Shown: piece by piece, positions 35,074 to 47,165 of the stretch | Layout of the letters: each line of letters starts with the position of its first letter | Numbering within the stretch: position 1 is the stretch's first letter | DNA from: Anastatus disparis | Taxonomy: Eukaryota; Arthropoda; Insecta; Hymenoptera; Eupelmidae | Length of the DNA: 64,000 bases | Direction: 5' to 3' | Assembly (NCBI GenBank): GCA_017163975.1 | Contig: JAFFSR010000307.1 | Span: forward strand, 2,491,001 to 2,555,000 | Program-made: the position numbers and the translations under genes | The notes under the pieces: model-generated | Databases searched by the model: none | Told to the model about the DNA's origin: nothing | Seen by the model: the letters and a program-made list of their open reading frames with translations, nothing else

Positions 35074-36004
35074 GTTTATCACTCCGGAGCAACCCCCCAG
35101 CTCAAGTTAAGGTGGTATCATCTGCCTTTATTCTTATCACGAGAGAGACAAAGACAGAATGAGGTTTGTGTAATAATCTTCATTTGAGTTTGGTCTATTC
35201 ATTGAAGCCTAAATAACTTTTAATTGTTGATTCAGACCAGTTGTAATAATAAAATGTTTTTATTCCTTATGAACAATTGATTTATATCAATTTTTATTAT
35301 AAATGATAATTTTGGATGCTAACTTAAGAAAGCTTTATAAGTCTAAAATTTTGGATGCTTAGAACTATTTCCCTTCTCAAATCTTAAAAAAAAATTTATA
35401 ATATTTATCTCAAGGGTACACTGTTATATATTAAGGATTGTGAATATTTTTATATTTGAAATATTGATTTCGTACATAATGGAATTGTGATAAAATATCT
35501 TAAACTAATGATGTTATAGATTAGTACATTGTTGGAATATATAGTGTGGGCCATACAAGCAAGTATTACATGGAGATTGTTTTTAATAATAAAAGCCTTC
35601 CACTAACATTATCATAATTATCTCCTTCTCATTTTATGAAAAATATTGATTATATATTATTTGTATTTTCATGAAAATAGCAAATTATTCATAGTCGATT
35701 GACAATTTAGTTTCCTTTAAAGTACAATTTGCCTATAATCTTCTTATAAGGAGAGAATATATAGACAATAGCTATTGGATTAAAAAGAGAAACAGGTTTC
35801 ACTATGATTAATTTACTGTGTTCCTCTTAAATACATTTTTTGGCATGCATAGTTTTCTTGTTTGTATTTTAAATATGATATTATACTTCTTTTTATTAGT
35901 GCTTCGATCTTATTTTTTTGTTACTCAAAGTTTTGTAATAAATTAAATGATTTCTAAAATAATAGATATGCAAATATAATTTATCTGAAACTTAATTTTG
36001 TTTA
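35074..36004. other. non-coding part of the 10.4-kb element upstream of its gene
   Basis: AT-rich. It should contain the promoter and first exon(s) of the transposase-like gene, but I could not identify them. It ends in TTTTGTTTAG, a good 3' splice site. Confidence 0.4.
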
Positions 36005-39000
36005 GGACGACGTTCAACAACTTCACTTATATCTTACAATGAGTTCTCTACCAATGCATGAAACTCTTACTTTTATATGCTGTAATACTGTCAGTGAATT
36101 AAATGTTCATCACTTACCAAAAATTTCAGAAGTCCTATGTAGACTTATGTTTCATAAGACCAAAAGGAAAAAAAAACAGTTGCGGATGCTATAAAATCAG
36201 TCATTAATGAAGTAATAATTTTATGGAATAAATCTTCAATTAAAATATCTAGAAATGACTATTGTTGTGAAACATTGAAGAAATTATATCTTGACTTTCG
36301 CAAATTTCAAAAGTATTCATCAATGAATGAAAAGAAAGCCAAATTTTTAAAAAATCTATCTGATGTTTTTGACATCTCACAAGAAAGTGTTTTTTTATCA
36401 ATGACTGATGATGAAAAGAAGATTTTATTTTCTCAGTCCATTGATGAAATAATAAAAGAAATGAAAATATTAAGAACCAAAGGTTTTATAAAAATAACCT
36501 TTTATTAACAGTAATGTCATATGTCTTACAATGACTTTAGTTTTAACTATATGATTATTGCCATTCTAGATAAATTGGAGGACTCATTTGTTATCGATGA
36601 GGGTGACCAAAGAAATAAAAAATTAGAATATGAGGTGCCTAACCAAGATCCATCTCTTGCTACGCATGATTTGGAAAAAAATATTTCTCAAGCTGGATCA
36701 TCAACCGTAGAAGATATAATAGAAATAACTACAAGTACGTATTTAATGTTATTAATTTTAAAATTATATACAGATTTTAGATACATTATGAAAAAGTTTA
36801 TTTTAATTCATAAAAATAGAATAATGTAAAAATTTTTGCTATCAGATGTATCTTTCACCGATATATTTTATGAATTAGAAATTTTTATTTACATACTCGT
36901 TATCAAATTTGTTAGTAATATTGATCAAGTTATAATTAAATTCATATAAAATAATTTTTATTGAACTATTTGAGATATATAAACATGATTGATGTAATCC
37001 AATTCATAAAATATATTATTCTAAATATATGAAAACTTTATATAGTAATCTTCAAAATCTAACATGAAATCTTATTCTTTAAATTTTCCAAGACTTAATA
37101 TTTTATCATATTTCAAGTTATACAATTTTAAGAAACATTATTGATAATATGATCATGATCATACTCGAGTATTAACTTTTTCTCTTTTTTCTCTTATAAG
37201 TAATGTAAGTCTTCTTTCATTAAATTTGGTTCAATTGTTAGTAATGTTTTACTAATATGAAAAAAGAAATACACATTAGTTTATTTTGAAATTGAAATAA
37301 AATATTAAAAATGGGAAAATAATTTTTAAATTATAGTCTTTAAAAACTTTGGATAAGATATTGTTATTTATGTTTAATTTTAATGACTCCAATTAATAAT
37401 TTTTACTAACTCTGTTTACCTACTTTCAAAATTTGGAATCAATTGGTATTTTTACTTATGAAACAAGAGAATATTCATAACAATGTTACTATTTTATAAA
37501 TGAATTTCACTTGAGTAACAATCCTTTAAACTCTTGTGAATTATATGTTATTAAAGAATAATCTATAATTTTAATATGACTATCTTAGCATGAAATGAAT
37601 ATTGAGACAGCATCATCGGTTGATGTCGTGCCAAGCAGTAACCTCACAGAAAAATAAGATATTTTATATTTTCTTTTTAATAACTTTTATAACAAATGTT
37701 TGAAATCAATCAATATGTTCATAATTTTCATTACATTTTTCCATATGGAAACAATTTCTGTGAATAACTGTAAATAATAGTAAATAATTGTAAAGAACTG
37801 TTAAAAAATGTTGAAATCGAGACATAAATAATAGTTATTTACAGTTATTTACTATTAATTACTATTATTTACAGTTATTAACACTTATTAACATTTCCAA
37901 AAATTTTTTAATTAGTGAATAATTTAATATTACTAATAATTATTTACAATTATTTATAATTATTAACATTTTTTACAGTTATTTACATTTATTTACAGTT
38001 ATTAACACTTATTTACAATTATTTCCAATAATATTTTCGACTATAGTTCCTTACCACCAATATGAAAACTTGCCGCGAATGCTCTGATCTTATCAATTTT
38101 TTTAATTTTAAACTTAAAAGTAATTGTGTTATTATTTCTAATATTTTGATGAGAACTATATTTTTCGTATTCTTTCATTAAAATTTCTACCAGTTAATTA
38201 TGAATCGAATTTTAAATAATATAATTTTCAATGATTGATAACATTTTTTATAGAAATATATTAAATTAAAACAGGAAATATATTTTTCAGAAAAAAAATT
38301 GGAATTGATTTTACCAAGACCAGAATCTGAAAATGTTTCGAGTGATGAACCTCTGCCTTCACAGAGTAGCACTGGATCGGTTTATTCTCCGATAGGACGG
38401 AATTATTTTATTAAAAATGTCAGAGGATCTGTAGATATTATGACTCCGGAAGTTGTTGATGCATTTGATAAATGCAGAATATCTTACAGAAATACAGTAC
38501 ATTTAATTGGAACAGTCTCACATGCCTTAGGTTTTGATATCGAATCATTAATATTGAATAAATCGTCTTTCAATAGAGCACGAGCGAAAGTTAGACAGAT
38601 GAAAGCCGAAAAATTGAAATTAATATTTCAAGATCAAGATTTACCATATTTAATAGTGCACTGGGATGGAAAAATAATACCAGATAGGTTTTCCTGTAAA
38701 AAGATCGATCGTCTAGTTATTCTAGTAAGTGTGGAAAGTACCGTGAAAATAATTGATGTACCAGGTCTAGAGAGTCAAACAGGATTAGCTATGGCGAATT
38801 CAGTTTACCACGCTTTGGATGATTGGGGATTAATCGATTTAGTCGAAGGAATTTGTGTCGATACAACCAACGCAAATTTAGGGCGAAAAGGTGGAGCAGC
38901 TACCATACTCGAACAAATGATCGACAAAGACCTATTACACATAGCATGCAGGCACCATATTCTTGAGCTTATATTAGGAGCGGCTTTTTCGGAAAAATTT

Positions 39001-40006
39001 CCTGGTACTATTGGACCAAATAATCCCATTTTTTAAGGTTCCGTGCAGAATGGGATAATATGAAAGATATAAAACCAGAAAATGGCTTAGAAAAGTTAGA
39101 ACCACAATTAAAATTACAAATTCCCCGAATCGTAAAATTTATAAATGGCTATTTAGAAATACAGCATCCTCGAGAGGATTACAAAGAATTATAAGAATTA
39201 TGTCTACAATTTTTAGGAGTTAAGGATGCATTTATACCTAATAGGCCTGGTGCCTGTCATCATGCACGATGGATGGCTAAAGCAATTTATACTTTGAAAA
39301 TTTACTTAATGAGGAAACCATTTAAATTGAACCTTCAGCAAATAGATAAATTTTACAGTGTATCTAAATTTATTGTGTTTGTTTACATAGAAGCGTGGTA
39401 TGAAGCGCCGATACCTATTGCTGCTCCAAAGAATGACTTGAAGCTTGTCAAAGCACTAAAAATTATTCAAGTATTGATGCTCAAATTTCAAGAACAACGA
39501 TAAAAAAAATGAAAAATCACTTGTGGTACTTGTCACCAGAGCTATGTGCCTTATCTTTTTTTGACGATAAAGTATCTTGGACAAGTAAAAGAAATATGGT
39601 TGCAGCACTAACGAAAGAAACTACGTATGAAGATGACTACATTCCCAAAAAATATGAATTTGACGTCAGTATGGAAGTATTCATGCAACTTGATCTTGAT
39701 TACTTTATCAATCGACAAACTCATCATTTCTTTGAGAGATTTAAATTAGATACAGAATTTTTAAGACAAGATTGCAGTCAATGGAGTAAAATGAAATCAT
39801 ATATTGAGAGTAGAGAAAAAATAAAAACATTAAGGGTTGTTAATGATTGCTCTGAAAGAGCTGTGCATCTCTGTCAAGAGTACATCAATGTGTTAACGAA
39901 AGATGAGGAACAGAAACAATATTTGATTACATGCGTCGATGAATTCAATAAAGAAATGACTACTATGAATAAAAAGACTTTGGTGAAGAAATTAAAAAAA
40001 TCATGA
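36005..40006 (+). pseudogene. transposase-like gene of unnamed family (hAT-like D, D, C..HH, E pattern), spliced
   Basis: After a 3' splice site at 36004 the frame reads DDVQQLHLYL and later TLKKLYLDFRKFQKY and DVFDISQ. A GT donor at 36735 and a TTTTTCAG acceptor at 38290 define a 1.56-kb intron whose phase (1) joins the flanking frames correctly. The last exon (38291-40006) has LPSQSSTGS, SYRNTVHLIG, HWDGK (possible first catalytic Asp), GICVDTTNANLG (second), CRHHILEL (hAT-like C..H), RPGACHHARWM, HLWYLSPEL and NDCSERAV (candidate Glu). Breaks: a one-base loss in an A run near 36170, stops at 36506-36514 (possibly a mini-intron), a one-base loss in a T run near 39032, TAA at 39192-39194, and a frameshift near 39500. 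I recognise the overall pattern as that of a widespread uncharacterised animal protein family, but cannot name it. Confidence 0.65.
37740..38040. repeat. degenerate TTATTTACAGTTATT tandem array in the intron
   Basis: About 20 short units of TTATTTAC(A/T)(G/A)TTATT, first in one orientation (CTGTAAATAATAG) and then in the other, so the array itself folds back. It lies about 250 bp before the 3' splice site. Confidence 0.7.
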
Positions 40007-40154
40007 ATTTTAATTATATTTATATCATTTTTCATAAATTATATGTACAAAGAAAACATTAAATAATAAATTTAACTACCACTATATTTTGAATAAAAAA
40101 GTTGTGTTTTAATGTATCGAGAGTAAATGTATTTATTTGAAATAATCCTGTTAA

Positions 40155-40538
40155 GAACAGGCCGGAGCAGATTCGATACCGACCGAGAATCGAAAATCCG
40201 TTGTTTAATTTTCTCTCACTATACATAATGGAATGCATTAGAATTTTAAATACATTCATGAAATTTATTTCTCTATTGCGCTTGTCAAGAATAATTAAAG
40301 AAAATTGAAATAAATTAAAAATTTTTACTACAGTTGTTTATTAAACTCTAAATTTGGTTACTTACTTTTTGTTTAAAATATGATGAATTTTATTTAAAAA
40401 AACATTTATTATACAATCATGTATGTATAAAAATTGCGCTAAATGACAATTTCTTTTGAAAACAGTATAATTATTTTATTTATAATAAAATAACATTTTC
40501 ATTTCTCAGTCGGTAATCAAAACTGCTCCGGCCTACTC
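40155..40538. mobile_element. TTAA MITE, family B, copy 4
   Basis: Flanked by TTAA (40151-40154, 40539-40542). Same ends and core as copies at 22203, 22582 and 28392. Inserted about 150 bp after the transposase-like gene. Confidence 0.85.
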
Positions 40539-40807
40539 TTAAGGTCATTATTGCAGATTTTCAAAGTACAATTAACAATTAAGAAAGTATATTACGATGT
40601 AAGCTCGATAAAAACTTGATAAGTCCATAGTACGCGAATATTAACATCCGAATTAAAGATCCTGGTAATGCGTACTTAGGACTAATCGAATTTCTTCTTG
40701 AGGTCAGTATACTATTTTTCACAACTTTGATAAAAATACGACATTTTTGAATCAGTGCTAGGCGGTAATGTGACACTTTTAGCCAATAGAATATTTTTCT
40801 AAATATA

Positions 40808-41050
40808 AAGCGTCGCTAGGAAGAAGGGCACATCTTCAAAAAGTGTGTTTTGAGAAAATTGAATTTGAAGTTTTGAATCACTTATAAATTTAAACCTGTC
40901 GATAAATAAACATGTCTTTATATCTTTGTCAATTCAACTGATATCTTCATAATATTATATAAGAATATAGTAGCAAATGAGCACATTTCAAAAAGCCATG
41001 ATATGGAAAAAGGGCACATCTCGAGAAGTGCCCTTCTTCCTAGCGTCGCT
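40808..41050. repeat. small inverted repeat
   Basis: AGCGTCGCTAGGAAGAAGGG at the left is inverted at the right (CCCTTCTTCCTAGCGTCGCT), with GGGCACATCT also repeated. It is probably a short non-autonomous element inside the 10.4-kb unit. Confidence 0.6.
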
Positions 41051-41456
41051 TCATATGTACCTCGAATGATAAAGATGCATATTTTACCATAGGAATAAAA
41101 TAAAATTAAAATTATGAATCGAATTTCGCATTCAGATTGTTCAATATAAATTAAGTTAATAACATTAAAGTAAATAGTATCCTATGCTATATAATTATGA
41201 TCATAATATTGGAAATACGTTTTTTAAATTTATGATATGAATAATAAAAAATAATGAAATATTGTGTGCTCATTAATTTTTGCTACTAAATAATCAAGTA
41301 AGGGAGATGTAAAAGTTGCTGAATGATTCATAGTTGTCTCAAATCTATGGTAAAATATGCGTTGGTGTCATTTAAGGTCCATATTAAAGAGAATGTGCCT
41401 TATTTCAGGTGTCACACATGAGTCTACGAAATAGAATTAAAGCATTGTTTGTTCAC

Positions 41457-42488
41457 GATTCATCAAAGCAGTGCTCGATGCCCCACTTGTGTACAAATTA
41501 TTATAAATCATTATAACTTATATTCTAGAGAAAACCCCTGTGAATGTTACTAATTAAATTCTTAGGGTACTAAAGTCGAGATACAGCATTTTCTGTTTAG
41601 GTCTTCCAATTAGCATATCTTAATTGTTTTCGGCAAAATTCGATAGCGGCATACATAAGATTCACAGTTTACATAATTCATTGACTGCATGAATCAAAGT
41701 TTTTCATATTAGTAGCTTTGAAATCAAGGCTGTTTTTGAAGTTGGAATTTAGAAGAGTGAAACCATTAAGGAATGACCCCAGTTCACAAATTTGATACCT
41801 CATTTTTCACATTAATTAATAACATCTGTATCTCGGATCCAAAAAGGTTTGGGAAGACGTTTGAAAATAGCAAATGAAGGTGTTGATCTCTGCTACTGAA
41901 TGAATGTTGCAGAGAAGTTAACTGATGCAAGTTTATACCTCAATATCTTGAAATTCGTGAATCCTTGTTGACGGATTTGAAAATTAGCTTTTTTGATCGA
42001 TTTTAAAAGTGTTATATCTCAGCTCCCGGTGGACGAAAATGGACGTATAAAAAAAAGAAAATAAAAGGTTATGAAGTCAACTTTTAGATAAAATGTTGAC
42101 AAAAGGTCCGTCGATAGAATTAAATACTGATAAATGAATTTATTGTAAAAAAAAATGTAATTTTTCGGAGAATTTTCTTGGGTTTTGGGTTCATGATTTT
42201 TTTTATTAGCTTATTTTATTGACCTAGAAATTTTTTTTAGCTTTTTATATATAAATATTGAAATTTCATCTGAATCTGATGCGGGAAAATAAATTCTAAT
42301 GGCCTAAAATAACTTTTGAAGAAAATATCTCCTAAAAATGGCAAAAAAAGCCATTTTTGATTACAGGCAGGGTTAGGACCCTTTCCTGATGGTAATTAGC
42401 GATTGGGATCTTGTTTTTTTATGACAAATAACTCATCTAAACTTCTGGAGAATGAACTTTTTGAGTTTGGGAAATAAGGGACACCCTA
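41457..42488. repeat. right terminal inverted repeat of the 10.4-kb element
   Basis: Inverse of 32107-33135, ending GGGACACCCTA followed by an AT repeat. The 400 bp just inside (41051-41456) have no gene. Confidence 0.85.
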
Positions 42489-43074
42489 ATATATATAGTG
42501 CCTTCCGAAAGTTCCGGGCCACTTGAATAACTTTAGAACGGATTAAGATATCAAATTGAAATTTTCAAGGGTTGAATAGGGTTATAAAATCTATTATTTA
42601 ACAGAAAAAGTACCCACCCCCAAGGGCCGGGGACAGGAGGGGGGTAAAAAATCTCAAATGGGATGGGGTTCAAGTGGGGGCTCTTTCGAAAGAACTTTTT
42701 GAGATAAATAAAACGCGAGATCGCACAGGTCTCCACGATTTCTTTTCGCCGAGTTATGATCTTTTAAACATGTAGTTTCTGCTAAAGCAAGGTCCATGAC
42801 AACAACTGTGGTAAAGTCGGACATTAACATGAGCACTAACGTTCTTGTGTGTGTTGTGTGTCTGTGTTGCGTGCGTACGCGTGTGTGTATTTATGTGAGG
42901 ACGTATTTAGATTTATCAAACGTTCTGATTAGGTGAATAATACGTTACCCAAAAACAACGACATGGACGTAGTAGTTTTTGTTTCCTTTGGGGTGCTTTA
43001 TTAATGTGAGTCTCTTTGCCTTTCACATATTGGGGTGCTTGATTAATGTGAGTCCCCTTACCTCTCACATATTT

Positions 43075-43255
43075 TTATTCTTAATCCAAAAGTTTTAAAA
43101 ATATCTCTATGTTACAGCCTTCCATTTTTACTAATAAAAAGCCTAATATAGAGATATTTCCGATAATTTTTAAATAAAACTTGAAAATTTAGAAAACTGC
43201 AATGTCGGTAACTATGTATAAATCATATACCCTATTACATTCCCTTAATGTGAGT
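43075..43255. repeat. short palindromic repeat, copy 2
   Basis: Resembles 21700-21895 and is bracketed by TTAATGTGAGTCC on both sides, which may be a target duplication. Confidence 0.4.
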
Positions 43256-43340
43256 CCTCTTCTTCTCACATGTGTGAGTGTGCATTTCTGGTTGTGTGTT
43301 TATGCGTATATTTGTGTGTATATGTGAAGAAATAATAACA

Positions 43341-44865
43341 CTATTTCAACAAATGTTCAAATTCATGTCCTTCAACAACTTTACAGTGTCCTAAGCGAAC
43401 GTAAAACGTTTCAATGACAGTAGTTAAGAAATCGAGTGTGATGGAATTTGAAACGCTTATTATTTTTCCACGCAACTCTTCTAAATTTTCGGACCTAGTT
43501 TCATAAACTTTTGATTTTAAGTACCCCCAGTAAAAGAAGTCTAAAGGAGTTAAATCTGGTGATCTCACTGGCCATTCTATTGTGCCTCTTCTACCAATCC
43601 ATCGATCAGTGAAAACATTATTTACACTGAAAAAAATAAGAAGCTTCTGCTTTGTACCTGAGTAGATGTTGTTTGGTAGACTCAAGTAATGCAGATTTAC
43701 AAATTTATTGAATTTAATTTGATTTGTTTTGCAGATATAAACCATAATTTTTATTGTTAAATTAATAGAAATAATACTAATATAACAATTAATAAATTTT
43801 TATGTCCAAACTATTTCTAATTTCTAATATTTATTCATATAAAGAATCATAAACTCACTTTGATCGCATCAATTATAAAAACTTTTAGTTTTAAATAATT
43901 TCAATTTGAAATTGATTAATACTTTTCAGATGTCTTTATTATAGTGATATAATGTTAATTTAACCAAACGAGAATTATCATTTATGTTTTAGCTATTAAA
44001 AATAACTAAATAAACTTATAAAAATTCGTTACTTGAGTCTACCAAGCAACATTTACTTATTTTTTTTTTCAGTGTAGGATAGTTCGAGCTTGTAGTGAAA
44101 AATGAGCCAGTACCCCATCCTGCTGAAACCAGACATTGTCAAAAGCTTCTCCAACAATACCTCGTATAGTCGGTATTACTTGATTTCTCAACAAATTGCA
44201 GTAATTTTCAGAATTTATATTTCCTTCAATAAAAAATGGCCCGATAATATGATTGAGTATTATCCCAACCCAAACATTGAGCTTCATAGGATACTGCGTA
44301 TGAGTATCTCTCATCCAATGTAAATTTACATCGGACCGATATCTCATATTCTGTCGATTTACAGAACCATTCTACTCAAATGTTGCTTCATCAGAAATCA
44401 AATCCAGTTGAAAAATTGATGATTTTAAGCAAATCGTGTTATCATTGCGTCACAAAACTCCACTCTTTTGTCATAATCATCTTCAGATAACTCCTGGACT
44501 AGACGTATTTTATAAGGATGATTATGATGTTTTTTTTAAAATCCGATGGACTGATGTTGAGTTTATATCATTTCCTTGAGCTGTTTTTGAAATTGATGTG
44601 TAGACGTTATCCCGTACATTTAGTAAAACATCTAAACTTTCTCGTCATTAGTCGCAGTTTTAGGTCTCCCAGACCCAGGAGCATCTTTGATTTCACCAGT
44701 TGTTTGAAAACAAGCAACAGTTTTTTCAACAGTAGACTTCGAAATTGGCGCACGATCAGGATATGTAGCGTTGAATACATTTGCTACTTCTCGATAGGAC
44801 CTTATTCTATCGCTATATCCTCTCATCATCAGTACAGTGATCCTTTCTGTATCAGATAAATGCAT
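43341..44865 (-). pseudogene. mariner-family transposase, DD41D, disrupted
   Basis: ATG at 44865 begins MHLSDTERITVLMMRGYSD, the N-terminal helix-turn-helix region (ending GSGRPKTA). DEATF near 44385 carries the first Asp, VWFQQDG the second, and SPDLTPLDFF the third. Counting across the MITE junction gives 41 residues between the second and third Asp. The reading is broken by several frameshifts and stops between 44350 and 44640, and by a MITE (43625-44074) between the second and third catalytic blocks. It would have cut at TA sites. The third catalytic block (43341-43620) is well preserved. Confidence 0.8.
43625..44074. mobile_element. 450-bp MITE with CACTGAAAAAAA ends
   Basis: Inverted ends CACTGAAAAAAAT / TTTTTTTTTCAGTG, flanked by TA (43623-43624, 44075-44076). 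Subterminal AGTAGATGTTG / TTGGTAGACTCAAGTAA segments are also inverted. Removing it and one TA restores reading through the transposase junction. The terminal motif is shared with the 6.2-kb element at 53945-60155. Confidence 0.85.
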
Positions 44866-44886
44866 TTTGAAAAATGCAACAAACAA

Positions 44887-45239
44887 AAAATAAAAAAGCA
44901 GATATTAAAGTAACCTAGTACTATCTCGAATAAAAATTATTTAATTTCCTAATTAAGGAAATTAAATAATGATTTTATTAGTCAGAAATTCCTGAGTAAA
45001 TGTCAATTAAAGAATTTAATATCTGAAATAGGCTGCCAAGATGCAAGCATTAATATTTAAGTTTTAAATAAAAATAAATTTTAAAAATTTTTCAGTTCAA
45101 TCAAAAATTAATTTTAGTTAATTTGAAATCATCCCATTGAAAAAAAGTATCATTGTTATGATCCTCAAAAAGTACATCTAATTCTGAAGTGCTCACGCAT
45201 GCACGCTCGCACGCACTCATACACGCACCCACGCACACA
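44887..45239. other. spacer inside the DD41D element, ending in an AC-rich repeat
   Basis: No coding sequence. 45190-45260 is rich in CGCAC and ACAC units and overlaps the start of the right terminal repeat. Confidence 0.5.
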
Positions 45240-45599
45240 CACGTACACACACACACAAAAACGCTAATGCTCATGTTAATGTCCGACTCTACCACAGTTG
45301 TTGTCATGGACCTCGCTTTCACAGAAACTACATGTTTAAAAGATCATAACTCGGCGAAAAAAAAGAGACCTCTGCGACCTCGCGTTTTATTCGTCTCGAA
45401 AAGATCTTTCAAAAGAGCCTCCACTCGACCCCCATCCCATTTAAGATTTTTGTCCCCCCACTGCCCCTGCCCCTTTGGGGGGCGGGTACTTTTTCTGTTA
45501 AATAATAGATTTTGTAACCCTATTAAACCCCTAAAAATTTCAATTCTATATTTTAATCAATTCTAAAGTTATTCAAGTGGCCCGGAACTTTTGGAATGC

Positions 45600-45600
<1 letters not shown>

Positions 45601-45648
<48 letters not shown>
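45601..45648. repeat. TA microsatellite
   Basis: About 22 TA units between the DD41D element and the next foldback. Confidence 0.9.
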
Positions 45649-45652
<4 letters not shown>

Positions 45653-45925
45653 TGTTTTATTATTATTAATAGGAAAGTGTGACGTAATAGGCTAAAAACA
45701 AAAATTTGAGGACTGAAAATAATGAATTTTCATAACGCGAATATGGTACTTTAAAATTTTAAATTACGTTTTCTCGTGATTGAGTCAACGGAATGTAATA
45801 AAACTTTATTAAATTAAAAATAAAATATAAAACTTCAAATGATCATTTGTATTTATATAAAATATGAAATTTCAATAATAAGATTCTATTTTAAAATTTC
45901 CAACACTAATTCAAAGTATAAGAGT

Positions 45926-45982
<57 letters not shown>

Positions 45983-45983
<1 letters not shown>

Positions 45984-47165
45984 TAGGGGGTACTCCCTGC
46001 TCGCGCTGCTCGCCAACCCCCAGTTATGCTATAAATATAATTATATATTAAACATTTATTATTAATATTATATTATATAATGTAATATTATTTAATTTAT
46101 TATATAATATAATTTTTATCTAAACTCTAAATAAATATTTTTACTATTTCTATTAATATTAATTATTTATGTTACTTTATATAAAAATACCTCAACACTA
46201 TTTTGTTCATTATATTTCAAAAAGAAGAGATATATATAATTATTATTAATTCATTATTTTTTTATTTTTATAAAAAAAGAAGAGATATATAGTGTTGAGG
46301 TTCGGCTTTCCACACCACCTTACATTTCAAACCTTTATCAATATAACTTATAAATATTTATTTTTTAAATCAATATTAATTTTGAATAAATTTGTAAAAT
46401 TTTTTTGTCAATATAATTATATAATATATGAAGTTTTAAAAAAGGTGTGTAACATAGAGGTACCTTGATGGCGCGTTAGATTTTTTGATTAGTGGAAACC
46501 CTCGCCAGTAGCCCTAAAAACCACTTAGTCTTATAAAATATATTTTATTTTAAATATTTATAATATATTTAATTATGTGTAGTATAACTTAAAAATAGTG
46601 TTATTATTGTTATGATATTAATGATTATTAGTTTAAAATATATTGAAAATTTTGTTGATAATTTAGTATATTATTTGATATATCGTAATGATTTTGAGTT
46701 TTATAAGATTTATAGGATTATTTTGTTATAATTCCTTTTTTATATCTTTTTTCTCATTTTAAACATTTTATGAGATATATCAAAAATTCATACTAAAATT
46801 TATAAATTTATTATGATATTGTAAATGAAATTATTACATGATCATTATATCATATTTTATTTAAAATTTAGTTATTTATATAACAAATAAATAAATAAAA
46901 TAATTTTAAATTATTTTATACTTACTTATACTATATTTACCTGTATAAAAGTTATGAATATGAATTTTTATTTATTGTTGTATTAGTTAAATTATTTATT
47001 TATTAAAATTTCGTTTTATAAATTTTAAATAATCATAACTTTTAAATATTTTAGTTAATTTTTAAATATTCTAATTTTTTTTGTTTTTAATAATATTAAT
47101 AATTTAAAAATTTTTTTTTAAATTTATTATTATATATTTAAATATTTATGATTTATTTTAATTTT
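45983..47165. other. Helitron 3' non-coding region
   Basis: Very AT-rich, apart from the terminal hairpin at 45983-46022 and a more balanced patch at 46440-46520. An inverted CCTCAACACTAT / ATAGTGTTGAGG pair brackets 46189-46301. Confidence 0.5.

Larger units (their letters stand above)
32107..42488 (+). mobile_element. 10.4-kb transposon with 1.03-kb terminal inverted repeats, family not recognised
   Basis: Starts TAGGGTGTCCCTTATTTC and ends with its inverse. The 8 bases on each side are ATATATAT (32099-32106, 42489-42496), which fits an 8-bp duplication, although both flanks are AT repeats and so this is weak. The TAGGG start and 8-bp spacing suggest hAT affinity. Between the long terminal repeats lies one spliced plus-strand gene for an RNase H-fold-like protein (36005-40006). 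Later insertions inside: a truncated family C MITE, a TTAA foldback, a Harbinger-type MITE and a family B MITE. Confidence 0.7.
42499..45600 (-). mobile_element. long-TIR mariner relative (DD41D), 3.1 kb
   Basis: Inverted ends of about 360 bp (42499-42860 and 45240-45600) begin TGCCTTCCGAAAGTTCCGGG and sit in AT repeats, so the TA target cannot be pinned. The terminal repeats include a GT/AC-rich stretch near their inner edges. Between them lie a broken mariner transposase (minus strand), a 450-bp MITE, and a region at 42860-43330 with repeated TTAATGTGAGTC segments. Mariners are usually 1.3 kb with short ends, so this layout is unusual. Confidence 0.7.

Noticed and set aside
36484..36540. 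50-60 bp mini-intron between the first two coding blocks of the 10.4-kb element's gene
   Set aside because: Plausible GT and AG exist, but the splice phase I tested does not fit. The stops here may be plain mutations.
45839..46051. 70-codon open frame rich in Ile-Tyr
   Set aside because: Translation of a TA microsatellite.
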